Source: Lateolabrax maculatus
Taxonomy: Eukaryota > Chordata > Actinopteri > Acropomatiformes > Lateolabracidae
Length of the DNA: 64,000 nucleotides
Direction: 5' to 3'
Assembly: GCA_031216445.1 (NCBI GenBank)
Contig: CM062210.1
Span: 18,435,501 to 18,499,500, forward strand
Under the pieces are notes generated by a model. The model worked only from the letters and a program-made list of their open reading frames with translations, searched no databases and had not been told where the DNA came from. Each line of letters opens with the position of its first letter. Positions within the stretch are counted from its first letter, which is position 1. Of the stretch, positions 1 to 10,770 are shown one piece after another. Position numbers and translations under genes: made by a program.

Positions 1-3000
1 TACATTTACAAGCCAGTTATGTCATTGTGGCAATGGGCATCCTTAAAGCAGACTTTCGAGGAGATTTCTGTGAAACACGACATGCCATACTGAAAGACGG
101 CTTATTTTAGGGGAGTGACTGATCCAGCTTGTAATCTCAGGGAATTACTGGTTTCATTATTAACATGGAGCGCTGCACGTTACAAACTACGGGGAGTTAC
201 TTAACAGCTAAATGTGTCAAATTCTGAAAGAAAGGGAGGGCCCATCGGCGGCTGATACCTTGTTTGGAGTGTGATTGTGTGAGGTGGTATAAAGGCGGGG
301 GCGCGGAGGCCTCTCAAGGTCTTTCTAATCAGACAGTGAGTGAGCAGAGGGCAGCCCGCTGGCTCCACAGTGCAAAGCCACAGACACAAACACATCCAGG
401 GCCACCACATCTTCCCCTTGGTGACACATCTTGGAGAAAGAAAACAACAATCTGGCCTCGCACACGATCCCGCAGAGCAGCCTTCATCCGCTCATTAAGT
501 CACTGTGCTTTGGAGAGAGAAGGAGCCATTTCCCATCAAAAGGACGAATCTCCACTTTCCCCATTTTCAAGATGATATGAGGAAAAGTATCCCAGAATAA
601 CCCAACTCTAAATAACTTTCTTTGTGGTGATTGAGACACTGTGTGGTCATGTTTTTCTGCTGAATTTGGAAATAGGCAAAACGACAGTGTTTTAAATGCT
701 GAATAGCCTTAGAGAAACCCAATATGTTTACGTGAAAAACAGGCTTTTAAATCAGATGGTTTGCCACATTCTTTCAAGAGAATAAACACTTTATCCCACT
801 GCCAGGTTCTTGAGAAGTGAGGAAAAGAGGTTTATTTTGCCAATCCCTTAAGAGCACAGGAGCTGTGCTTTCAGGGTGGGGGGGTGGTGGTGGTGGTGAC
901 TAACTCCTTGGTAACTAAATAGGATTCAGGAGGATGACCGTGTGACCACAGACCCCAGCAACCTCTCTTGGTGCTGAGGAGGAGGAGGGGAGTGAACTAC
1001 TGCGCTCCGCCGCTGCCAGAGCCCCAGAGATAAGCAAATTACATATGAAAAGCATGGAGAGACACAGGGGCGTTAATCGTCACCCAGTGATCAAATCTAA
1101 TCAATTAGAGGTGGCCAGCTGGCACCCGAGCGGAGGTATGTCAGCCCACAAATCCTTCTAACGGATCCATCCATCTAGCCATCCATCCATTTATCCAGCA
1201 GCTCCTTCCATCTTTTACAGATTGAATGTGTAAGGGAGAGAAGCTGTGTCGAGGGGGGTACTGAAGGTGAACTGTTGGTGGAGGACTAACAGGAAAATGC
1301 AGTAAACACTGGAGCAGGGGGTGTAGAATGTGTAGAATAAAAAATGCTATCAAGTTGCACCACGGGAAATGTGACATACGCCTTTAATCTGCCTCTTGCA
1401 AGCTACTCGACATTGTACGTGCAATACTAAAATCTGATCTGCACACAGTCAAAAGAAATAAAAAGATCTTAATGCATCCTAATCACAGTTTAGTAATAAA
1501 ATCCCACCTTTGCATATTCCCCAGCTGGGCACCATCAGAGGAAGCGAGGCCGGGGTCTGGTCTGGCTGAGAATTACTTCAGTCGACTTCACACCCAGCAC
1601 TTGCCAGAGTTGAGAGAATTGTAGTTGCGAGCAGAAATGAGGGTGCAGATGTGCATCAGTGCGCTCTGTGTTGTTTTTTGCGCTGCCTTCCCTCTCCATC
1701 ACGGTTTACAATTCCAGTTAGGTTTGCACTTAGAGCTAATTTATTTGAAAAAGTTTTACTGTCATGTTTCTGACAAGTAACGTAAATATACTACTCAGTA
1801 ATCAGTGAATCTTGTTCACAATTTTTTAATAACTTAATTTAGAGGATTTTAAACAGTTGTCAATGTTAAAAAGACATATCAATAAAACACATTTTATTAA
1901 CTCAAATATCGGTATCAGCCTCAAAAACTCCAGTAAGAACTAACGCCCCTCCAAAATCAATTCATGCACTACAGTATTGTCACCAAACGATCCTCTCGCT
2001 TCTCTTTCTTGCAGGCCTAGTTTGTCTGCACCCAAGCAATGACAGGAAGCAGTGGAAGTAGGGGAGTTGAAAGAATTGGGGGTATGCAGGGTCATTCACT
2101 CGCCTGGCAACAGGCCAAACAGGACAACCTAACGCAACACCACAAAGGCACAAAGAGCGAGGGAGTGGGTTCCACCTGCCCCGGCGACCACAGACAGTGC
2201 TGAGCTTCACAGGGAGTTTTGGCTGAATCCTGTCCGCTGTCTCTTTCTTATCCGCCTCTCCAGCACTACAGTAGCCTGACAAACAAACACTCCAAAGAGC
2301 AGCACATGCAAATGTAAATGGCTGAGAGTGAAATGTGTGTTTATTCTGGCCCATGTGGTTTGACAAGCGTGAAATGAATTCAAAAAGGTTGGTGAAGGCA
2401 GGCAGCAACACAGAAAACAACCTTTTTCTCGCCTTGATAGGGGCTTTCGAGGTATGTCAATTCTGACCTGCAAACCATTTAGTCACCCTGCATGTGGGGC
2501 TCTGAAACTGTGTTAGTGTGCTTCCATTCTCACTTTCCTTTCCTTCACATGGCGCATCACACATGGCATTCACACTCATACGCTCTCGCTCACACAGTGG
2601 TCCCCACGGCGGGGCGACTGGGGGCAGCAGACTGATCATCCGCAGATATGACCTAGTTTCTATTCAGGCCCGTCTCTCTTTGTTCGCTCCATGGTGGAGG
2701 AGGCTGCTGCAGCCCCGTGGAACAAAGAGTGCAAGCAGCACTTGGAGCCTTCAAACAAGCTCACCCTGCCTGGATACAGCCAACCCATAAATGGCTCCGA
2801 ACAGCAGTGCCGCTTGGACTCCCACTGTCTGGAAACCTCCTCCTTTTTCTACTTTGATCTACCTCCGCTGCAGACGAGGGAGGATAAGCCCCAGTTCCTG
2901 CAGCCTTCCACCCAGTCTCCTGGCTCAGGGTGATGAGACAGGGGGAGGGAGAGAATTTATTTCATGTTTTTATCAGGGGCATCAGGAATGGTTCTCATAG

Positions 3001-3845
3001 CTAAGTCACTTCATAGAAATACCAAACCAATTGCAGAATTTACCTGCATCAAACCATTAGTTTTGGGTACAATAATACCTTTGCACACATTCCTTTTGTA
3101 CAAGGTCATCAGCATCAGCACAACCAAGCAGTTGTGTTTGGAATATTTTTTTTTTATTATTAAATGTACCTGAAGACTCTCAATTACAGAACTATCCATT
3201 TAACAGTGACGCTGTGAACAGATCATTTAGTCATTAATGACCCACAGCCACCGCCCTCCAAAAAAATCTACAGCACATCTGTACAAGCCTGAGATATTAC
3301 GCTTCAAGGGCAACAGCAGAAGATTTTAATAAGCACCTGCAACTGTTGCAGCTTTCGTCAAATCTGGCAAATGAGGCACAAAAGTGTTTGAGGTAGAGTG
3401 TTGTAGGGGCTGATGAATGAGTGCGGCTCTGCAAGAGACAGCGAGTGGAAAACATGCAATCTCTGAACACCCGATATGACAGAATCTGATGGGGACAAGG
3501 GCAGGCTATCTGCAGCTGGCCTGAGAGAACACTGTGAGCACAATAATATAAAATAAAGCAGGGGGGGTGGAAGAAAAGGAGCAGAGTGGAGGTTACAAAG
3601 AAGGACAAAACCAACGGTGCCCATGAGAGTCAGTGCTCCAGACTTCCTGTTTAGGAGGCAGCAGAAACAGAACTAAGGGAGCTACCTTGCATTGTGTACG
3701 GTGTCGCTACAAACTTGTGGCTGATTTTTTTGTTGATTACTCTCTTAGATGGCCAAAGAAAGCACAAAAACAAAAACTCACAATGGCATCAAATGAAAAT
3801 CCTCAAAGGAAGCCATTTCTGAGAAGGAGTAAAGCAGCAACTAAC
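1..3845 (-). other. arhgap12: arhgap12 intron (downstream side of first coding exon)
   Basis: This stretch follows the splice donor at the end of the SH3-domain exon and so is intron on the minus strand. I found no further ARHGAP12 exon in it: no reading frame resembles the WW, PH or RhoGAP domains expected downstream. Those exons should lie beyond position 1. It contains short homeobox-type AT-rich motifs around 1030-1110 and a TATA-like motif on the plus strand at 288-293, both unproven. Confidence 0.7.
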
Positions 3846-4523
3846 CTGCATGTGTTCTGTTGAGCTGCTGCTCAGCTCGTCCCCAGACTCAGAGTCGTTG
3901 TGGAGCTTGTTCAGCGCCTCTCCCGGCAGGTCGCCCGGTGGGGAGGCCTTGTCACTGTCCGGGCTCCTGCTGTGGTCGTTCCCCGCTTTGAGCGGGGGCG
4001 AGTCTGCCCGCGTCCTTGGCAACGTGGAATTGTTGGTGTGGGGATGGTTGTTGTTGTTGTGAAGGAGTACCAGCTCTGCTACCAACTTGCAGTGATGGGG
4101 ACTCCCCACGTTCTGGTTAGCATCCTTGGGCAGGGCCGGCGGCGTGACCCGATCAGAGGACGGCGACGGGGTGGAGGAAGGCGACGGACGCCCAAAGCTG
4201 GACATTTCCGGCTGGGGTCTGTTGAGGTTCTCATTGGATGCCCGGCAGATATCCAAAACGGTGGGCTTGGCCCTCAGGGTGGGCTTCTGGGGGGGCATGA
4301 GAGCCCGGCGCACCTCCCTGACGTACTGCGCCGGCACGTAAAAGGCCTTTGTGCCCTCCTCCTTCCTCACCTGCCACCAGTCCTCGTTGGTCTTCTTCAC
4401 CAGCATGTACCACTCTCCCTGGCGGATGCTCACTGTCTTGTCCTTGGCCTTGTACTCGTAGTCGTACTCCACCTCGATGTAGACCTGGCCCGGGGCCACG
4501 GGCAGCCCCTCTCTGTCAGCCAT
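3846..4523 (-). CDS. arhgap12: Rho GTPase-activating protein 12, first coding exon (N-terminal SH3 domain), gene incomplete
   Basis: This exon encodes residues 1-226 of a protein close to vertebrate ARHGAP12, a GAP for Rac/Rho-family GTPases at cell junctions and the cell cortex. An SH3 domain lies at about residues 13-72, with the EYDYEY strand, the tandem WW at 49-50 and the YVPAQYV end at 62-68. A long serine/proline-rich linker follows. Conserved family blocks in the linker include SSFGRPSPSS, DANQNVGSP and SESGDELSSSSTEH. The start codon has G at +4 and the reading frame begins with MAD, as in the human protein. The exon ends ATG-CAG before GTTAGT, in phase 0, so the protein continues in exons to the left of the window. 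ARHGAP27 and ARHGAP9 share the architecture, but the linker blocks fit ARHGAP12. Teleosts may carry two copies (a/b); I cannot say which this is. Confidence 0.93.
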
Positions 4524-4615
4524 GACTGCCGGAAGGAGCGCTCGAACTCTGACCTCTGCTGCTCAGCGTCCCCGGCCTGGAGGGCTCCTCATGTCTGGCT
4601 GGAAGAAGTGCTGGG
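4524..4615 (-). other. arhgap12: arhgap12 5' UTR part of the first coding exon
   Basis: Upstream of the start codon the transcribed strand is untranslated back to a good splice acceptor (CTCCTGCAG just before 4615). This implies at least one upstream non-coding exon. Confidence 0.6.
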
Positions 4616-4881
4616 CTGCAGGAGACAATACAGACGGGGGGGGGGGGATTTTGGAGTTGTTTTTTTTGTAGGTTTTTAAATGTCACAAACTATATTTTTC
4701 AGGCGAGAGACCTTTCGCAAGCTCAGACAGGGAGCACACCCACCAAACCACACAAACACGCTCCCATTTCATGGCACAAGCACCTCACCAGCCGGTCTCA
4801 CCGCGCCCCATTACTCACCTGATCACCACAACCACAGAGTGCTCCTGCTGCAACACACTCACATGATGACACCAGCTCCCT

Positions 4882-4882
<1 letters not shown>

Positions 4883-4913
<31 letters not shown>
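4883..4913. repeat. (CA)n microsatellite
   Basis: About 15 uninterrupted CA units in the arhgap12 5' intron. Confidence 0.97.
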
Positions 4914-4914
<1 letters not shown>

Positions 4915-5488
4915 ACGTGGCGACTCCCCCCCACCCCACCCCACCCCACCTCTGATCGTCAGACGCCACAATGGGCTTTGACACTGACTGCTCCGGTAAC
5001 CGATACCACTGCTGAGGATATCCAGCCCGGGGAACCCGATCTCCCTCTGCGGACCTAAAGGTGCTGACACCCCCCCCCCCCCCCTCGCTGATCCACTGAC
5101 TGCGGTGACTCCCCGGAGCTCACACTCCCCCCCGGAGACCGCCTCCAAAAATAAAGTGCGCGTCCCGCTCCGCAGCCCGGCATCATTACTCACTAACGCA
5201 GTTACGAGACACGGTCGGGGCCCTTTAAACAGCTCACCGCACACAGACGACGCGTGAGTCACGGGACAGCTGGGCCCCTCGCCGTTTTCTGCGGGGTTTG
5301 TTTCGGGACGAGGCCTGTCACCGATCCGTCTGTCAGAGAGCCGTCGTCGGCTAACCTAAACACATACCGGGGCGCTCCCCCTGCCCTCAGATCCGATTCC
5401 CCCTCTTCCTCACCCGAAATAGCAGGAGCGGCGGAGGAGGCAGGTGACGCCGCCGGGGCTGGAAGTTGGGGCCCCCGGTCCCTGCGCG

Positions 5489-5512
5489 CACACACACACA
5501 CACACACACACC
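5489..5512. repeat. (CA)n microsatellite
   Basis: About 12 CA units inside CpG-rich DNA in the arhgap12 5' intron. Confidence 0.95.
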
Positions 5513-5641
5513 CCGAGGACAGACCCGCAGACACGCACCCGAGAATAGACCCGCGGCCGTCTGGGCCCGGGGTGGAGGCTCACGGGAGATGGGCTGCGTG
5601 CTCGTAGCGGACTTAAATAGTTTCATCTGTTTCAACACCAT

Positions 5642-5642
<1 letters not shown>

Positions 5643-5685
<43 letters not shown>
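5643..5685. repeat. (CA)n microsatellite
   Basis: About 21 uninterrupted CA units. Confidence 0.97.
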
Positions 5686-5687
<2 letters not shown>

Positions 5688-6958
5688 CCCAGGCTGTCTG
5701 TCAAGGATCAGTCACTGTCTGTTTCACTCTGCGTGTGTATTTGAATGAGAGTTCACACCATCAGCAGAGACTCTCGGCCCGCACGCCACACCCGCACACG
5801 AAGGATCCCAAAAATAAACCTGTAGTAAGTGACATAAGAGAGCCGGAGGGGGTTCGTTTGTCCAAAGATAACTTTATCTGCTGCATTAGCCAGCAACTGT
5901 CCTCTTCATGTCGCCGGGAGTTGGAGACCCCTTGTCCGAAAAGATTAAAAGGCCCCCAAACACACACCAGCATCAGCGCTCTGTCTCTGCAGGAAACCAG
6001 GAGAAACCTCACAGCCCGGACACAAGCCGGCTGGAGATCAGGCCTGACGTGGACCCTGCGGGGGCCCACCACCAGGACTCACCGTTAACCGCACACCCCC
6101 CCGTCCAGTCCAGTCCCCGGCCTACATCTAGCTGCGGGTGAACCCCCGCATGGTGTCAGGGCGAAGGGAGGCCTCACGTTCAGAAACGACGATCAGTCAC
6201 TGCACGACTGATCACCTGTCCTCCTGTTATCTATGTGGGTATCGATCAGTGGTTTTCATTGATAACCAGCCCTCTATAATGATGTAGGATCTGCTGCTGT
6301 CTCCAGAAGTGACTGCAGAGCAGATGTGACTGAGTTGTATCTGGAGACAGACGTGTCAGCCAGTCACAGCGTGTGAAGACAGAGGTGGTTCCCTGGGGGG
6401 GGGGAATCTCAAGTCTAACGCGTTTGAGACACTGTGCTGACACGCCACATGTGGACGCCGGTGTCACGTAGCGCGAACACACACTCGTAGGACCAGAGAG
6501 TGACCCAGCTCTCAGTCAGGGCTGTGCGTGACGCGGGGACCACGACCTGCACATCTGCAGGGCAGCCACCGCAGCAGCCCGACGCCAGCACCGCCTTTGT
6601 CCCCGCGCCTCCTTCAGAACAGATGTGGCCGAGCGGCGGCAGCATCCTCTCCGGCGACCGCTGCCGCATTTCACCGCGTCCGCGCGGCTCTCCTCTGCTG
6701 CGTGTGTGGACACGCACCGCATGAAAACACGCACACTGCAACAGCCCTGGAAACCCGCAGCTTGGGTCTACATGCTGCGGTGGGGGGGGGGGTGGGGGGG
6801 CTGAGCATGCCTGGGGCGGGGGGCAGGGTCCCTTGCAGCCCCGCACGGACCGCAGAAACACAAACACAAAGGAGTTTAATCCATGTGCGTAACAAAGGAC
6901 TCGGACTCGACGTCGCCGAGGAGTCCCAGGAGCGAAGGGACGTGCCTGCCGGAGGAAG

Positions 6959-7012
6959 ACCCCCACCCTCCACCTCCTCCACCTCCACCTCCTCCTCCTC
7001 CACCCCCCGCCA
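6959..7012. repeat. Imperfect CCT/CCA triplet repeat
   Basis: A pyrimidine-rich run of CCT and CCA triplets in the arhgap12 CpG island. It produces spurious polyproline or polyglycine frames. Confidence 0.9.
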
Positions 7013-7203
7013 TGAGCGCGGACACACAGCGGAACACACCGCGAGACACAAGCGAGCCCGGCGAACCTGCCGCTCTCACGTGGAGCGGCTCGCTGCCCGG
7101 CGGCTCGGGACCGCAGCACGGCCCCCGGGAGACCACAGCCACAGAGGCTCCGCGGCCGGACCCCGCAGGTTCACTGGGACACAAGCACCCCCCCAACCCC
7201 CCG

Positions 7204-7230
7204 ACCACCACCACCACCACCACCACCACC
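7204..7230. repeat. (ACC)n triplet repeat
   Basis: About nine ACC units upstream of the proposed arhgap12 first-exon donor. Confidence 0.95.
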
Positions 7231-7570
7231 CCCCGATCTGCAACAGCGTGCATAGCAACAAAGTAACTCCGACAGAAAGCCGGGAGCCTCCCGCGGGCCA
7301 GGCGGCGGAGCGAGCCGAGGGCCACTGACCTTCAGGCGGGTCCGTCTCCGTGCGGCGTCGACCGTAGAGGAGGCCGGGGCCAACTTTTCTCCCACCTATT
7401 TGACCGTCGGCTGCTCCGGCTCAGTCCGCAGCCGACCTCCGCTCGCTCGGCTCTGTCTCCCCCGCCTCTCCGCGCCGTCCAGCTGCGCGCGGCACCGCGC
7501 GGCGCGTCCGGTCCCGACCTTCACAGTAAAAGCTTCAGTCGTTGACTTGGCGCGGTTTGTCGTTGCGGGC

Positions 7571-10020
7571 TTTGAATGAGAGCAGAGCGGCTCAAAATAC
7601 TTAGTGAAATGCAAATAAAATAGCTGTGTAGTACATTCAAATGTATTTATTTTAATGTTTCTCCTCATGTGGGAGGGAACTTCTGTTAATGTGTGATGGA
7701 GTATGTTGCCACTAAAGTTTTAGAAGCATGAAAAAGTCTTAAAATGCATATCTAAACATATCTGACATAATCAGCAGGTAAAAGTTATGAGTGTCCTGTG
7801 TTTGTGTTATTTTATACACGGAAATTTCCCCCAAACTATTCATTCTTGCGTGTTTCACTCCAAGAATCATAGGCTTATCCCAACATACATACATACATAG
7901 CCTACATACATACATATGAACTCAAAACACACATTCACGGTCCTTTAAAAGGTGTCAACAACTTTAATCATAGTGAATTTTAAAGCTATAACAATGCAGA
8001 GACATTTCTTACCAAAGACTGTTGACTGCATTTATATGCAGAAGTGAATCCTTGTATGTGAAAACCTACTTGGCAATAAACCCAATTCCGATTCCGATTC
8101 ACACAAAATGAACACAAATCCCATGCACCCATGGGTTATCCTATTTTGTCAGTAGTGTGTTTTATTTTGAAGGCAAAGTGGAGTGAAATCCGGTTGTGGT
8201 CAGTGTGTTTCCGTGCAGCTTGACGCCGTTGTGGTCTTTAAGCGAGCAGACGCTGGTCTGCCGCCCCCACCCGTCTGTCAGCGTCCGGAGACCCGCGGCC
8301 GGCCTGCCCCCCTCCGGCTCCAACACCTCCCTGTCCGGGGCCCCCACGGGATCCCCAGTTAAAGCTGGAATCTTTGAAATTTCACTTCTGATGAAGTCCC
8401 TCAAAGTGATCATTGCAACACAATTTTCGTTTTCACATTCTTAAAGCCACAGCCTGTAACATCACTGAAACTGGCAGGACAAACATGTCTCTCCTCAGCC
8501 AGCTCGATCTGGCAATCACAGCAGGGGGGTTCACCATCCAAGCAGGATCATGAATTATTTAGTGCCTGGATGATCCAGGAACACAGCAAGTCTTCAGTGG
8601 AGAACACTCAGACTATAGAAGGAGTGAAATTAGCCTCGGGCAGAGAAACTCCAAGTTTACATTATTTCAGAATAGTGTATGACCTTCTAGACAGTAATTT
8701 AATCACACCACTGCTCCTGGTGTATCAGCACAGTGTATTTGTGTGAAAGCACACCCTGTTGGTGTAAGGAGGGAAGTGACAGTGGTGAGCATTGTGGATT
8801 TCAGTGACCTCCAGTGTTGTTTGGTGAACTGTAAGGACTGATGATGTACCTGTTTTGGAATATGAAAAGGATCCAGACTAAGCACCACATGGAGCCCACT
8901 ATGTACTTATGCTCTCATTTAAAATAGCAGTTTTTAATTAGTCGTTTCAAGGCTTTGTATTTATTTTAAACCCTTTAACCTATTTCCACAAATGAACAAT
9001 CTCTTTAAAGCCTACTGTAGAAATTCAAACTTGTGTTTCAGCATGTAGGTTCTTTGGACAATACGTTGGTGTTGATGTGCCCCTTCAGTGAAGGAAGGAA
9101 AAACAGCTGTCAGACTCCATGGAAATCTTTTCATGGCAGGCAAATAAATGGAGTACAATAAGGTTTCCAATTTCAATTTATTATCTATTATTAAAAAACG
9201 CGTGGAAACAGAGTTGTTGGTCTGCTCAGAGTGTTTGTGACATACATGCACAGTGCTGCTGAGACCTTGACACACTTACGCAAATTCCAGTGGTGTGTTC
9301 ATTTTATGAAAGTGAATAGCATGACAAGTGTTTGAAAATTTAATTTTTAGCAAAACATTTTAAAGAGAATTTAGTTTAGCTGATCCATTCGGATGTTTTA
9401 GTTAAGTCAATGTTCCTTTAGAGGCTTTAACTTTCTATTCTGTACAACAAGCCTGGAGGGCTTAGGTTACTACAACAGAGGTGACAGACTTTCAGTGCGT
9501 TACAGGGTAAGTATCAATCATACACTTTCCGACTGTAAATTCAAGCATTTCCAGCTCAGTCTGGATACATCAGCTACATTAAAAACAAAACATAGTTCAT
9601 GTTCTACCGGACAGCCTTCAGCCAAAGACAAGAGTCCTGTTCTGGTGTCAAACAATCTCTGGGAAGCTGAGGAGTTAATGGCACTTTGAGACAGTTAATG
9701 AGCACTAGCCGTTAATAAGAACAGTGATGGAGAGCCGTTCAGGCTCAAAAAAAGGGCAGGGTATGCATACACTCGATCTACAGGTGTGCTGAGCTCTTAC
9801 TCACCTAGCAAAATCAGACAAACTAAAGCATCATTTTGAACCACCAACATGTGGTTAAATGGAGGCTTGAAGGACTGCTCAGTACAGGCCATACTTATGT
9901 ACAGTATATACACACTTTGATGTTGGTAGAATGGCACAGCGGTTAAGATCAAAGTTCAATATTTTGAAATGAAAGCGTCCCTGGGTCTGGGGCTTCAGCT
10001 TCTTGTCTTGTTCTCCATCC
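7571..10020 (-). other. Spacer between arhgap12 promoter and kif5b stop, including kif5b 3' UTR
   Basis: No coding frame is convincing here. The left part is spacer and the right part must hold the kif5b 3' UTR. Several minus-strand AATAAA motifs occur (plus-strand TTTATT near 8161, 8960 and 9176), but none has a clear GU-rich element after it, so the kif5b polyadenylation site is unresolved. Confidence 0.5.
8053..8102 (+). mobile_element. 3' tail of a LINE-type retroposon (5'-truncated)
   Basis: The sequence ACTTGGCAATAAA followed by repeats of ATTCCG resembles, from memory, the common teleost retroposon 3' end 'CTTGGCAATAAA...GATTCTGATTC'. Only the tail is recognisable, as expected for a 5'-truncated insertion. 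The exact family (L2, Rex or a SINE borrowing the tail) is not resolved. Confidence 0.55.
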
Positions 10021-10770
10021 TCAGCTGCTGTAGGGGGAACAGAGGAGGACAGGAATGAAACTGAACCTTTCCTTCCATTTACAAGTTCTCTGTTCGGATG
10101 TCCTACCTGGATAAGGAATCTAAAATGTCTTCTTTATGAGAGTAATTCAATATCGGCTACTATGAAGCAGCCACTGAACACAACACAGGCTCTATGTATT
10201 TGACTCTTACCTGCTGTTGCCTCCTCCCTTGATGCCGGCAGGCTGGGTGTTCTGGATGAGGTTGGACCTGTTAACGCAGGGGTTGATGGGAGCTCCCGGC
10301 AGCTGGCCTGGTCTGATGGGCTTGGCTGAGTCGGACACAGAGAGGTAACATGGGTCACGTACAGAGAGCTGGCTGAGACATACACACGCAGTTCTCAAAT
10401 CTTTGTCTGAATCTAAAGGAACAGTTTGGCATTTTGGGAAATTAACTTATTTGCCTTTTCTGTATGGGAGTTAACTGAGAGGTTTGATGCCTCTCTCAGA
10501 TCTGCGTGATGCTTTTGTCCTCTGCAAGATATAGTTCCGTGTGTGTAAGTCTGCCCGCCTACCTATCGAGGCTCTCCTGCCCATGTTCTTGGGTTTAACG
10601 GTGTCCTTAATGCGCTCCATCTCCTGCTGGTACTGCTTCCGGTCGCGGGCTGCGTTCTCTTTGGCCTCCTTCAGAGCGGTCTCCAGGGCTTTGACCCGCT
10701 CAACCATGGCCCGCAGGCGCTTCTCCATTTTAGGAATCTCCCCGCGGAGGTCGGCGTTTTCCCGTAGCAG
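10021..10770 (-). CDS. kif5b: kif5b exons 24-26: cargo-binding and autoinhibitory tail (residues 848-956)
   Basis: Exon 24 encodes the end of the coiled coil (KMEKRLRAMVERVKALE). The IAK motif that folds back to inhibit the motor (IAKPIRPGQ, residues 916-924) is split across the exon 24/25 junction. The residues just before it are shorter than in human (RRASIAK against RRGHSAQIAK). The C-terminus is glycine-rich (GIKGGGNS). Exon 25 ends in an ideal donor, CAG before GTAAGAG. Splicing to an acceptor at 10028 adds Ser and TGA at 10021-10023; reading through the donor adds Arg and TAA at 10207-10209. I prefer the spliced form. Confidence 0.85.

Larger units (their letters stand above)
4616..7329 (-). 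other. arhgap12: arhgap12 5' intron, microsatellite-rich
   Basis: This is the interval between the acceptor at 4615 and a likely donor at 7330. It holds three CA/TG tracts (4883-4913, 5489-5512, 5643-5685), a 12-G run near 4636, a 15-C run near 5070 and GC-rich DNA. The long open frames here are artefacts of repeats and high GC. Confidence 0.55.
6480..7570 (-). promoter_or_regulatory. arhgap12: CpG-island promoter and probable non-coding first exon of arhgap12
   Basis: The region is rich in GC and CpG compared with flanking DNA, and composition changes abruptly to AT-rich near 7570. On the minus strand the sequence CTGAAG before GTCAGTGG offers a splice donor at 7330, so a first exon of roughly 7330-7560 is plausible. 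Its distance and orientation fit arhgap12. The transcription start is not determined; no TATA box was seen on the minus strand here. Confidence 0.55.

Noticed and set aside
3900..4679. 259-codon open frame on the plus strand over the arhgap12 exon
   Set aside because: It is the antisense shadow of the SH3/linker exon; its protein is low-complexity (Gly/Arg/Val-rich) and matches nothing I know.
6415..7395. Several long frames on both strands in the CpG island
   Set aside because: High GC removes stop codons, and triplet repeats give polyproline, polyglycine or polyhistidine. No splice-consistent or family-like protein emerges.
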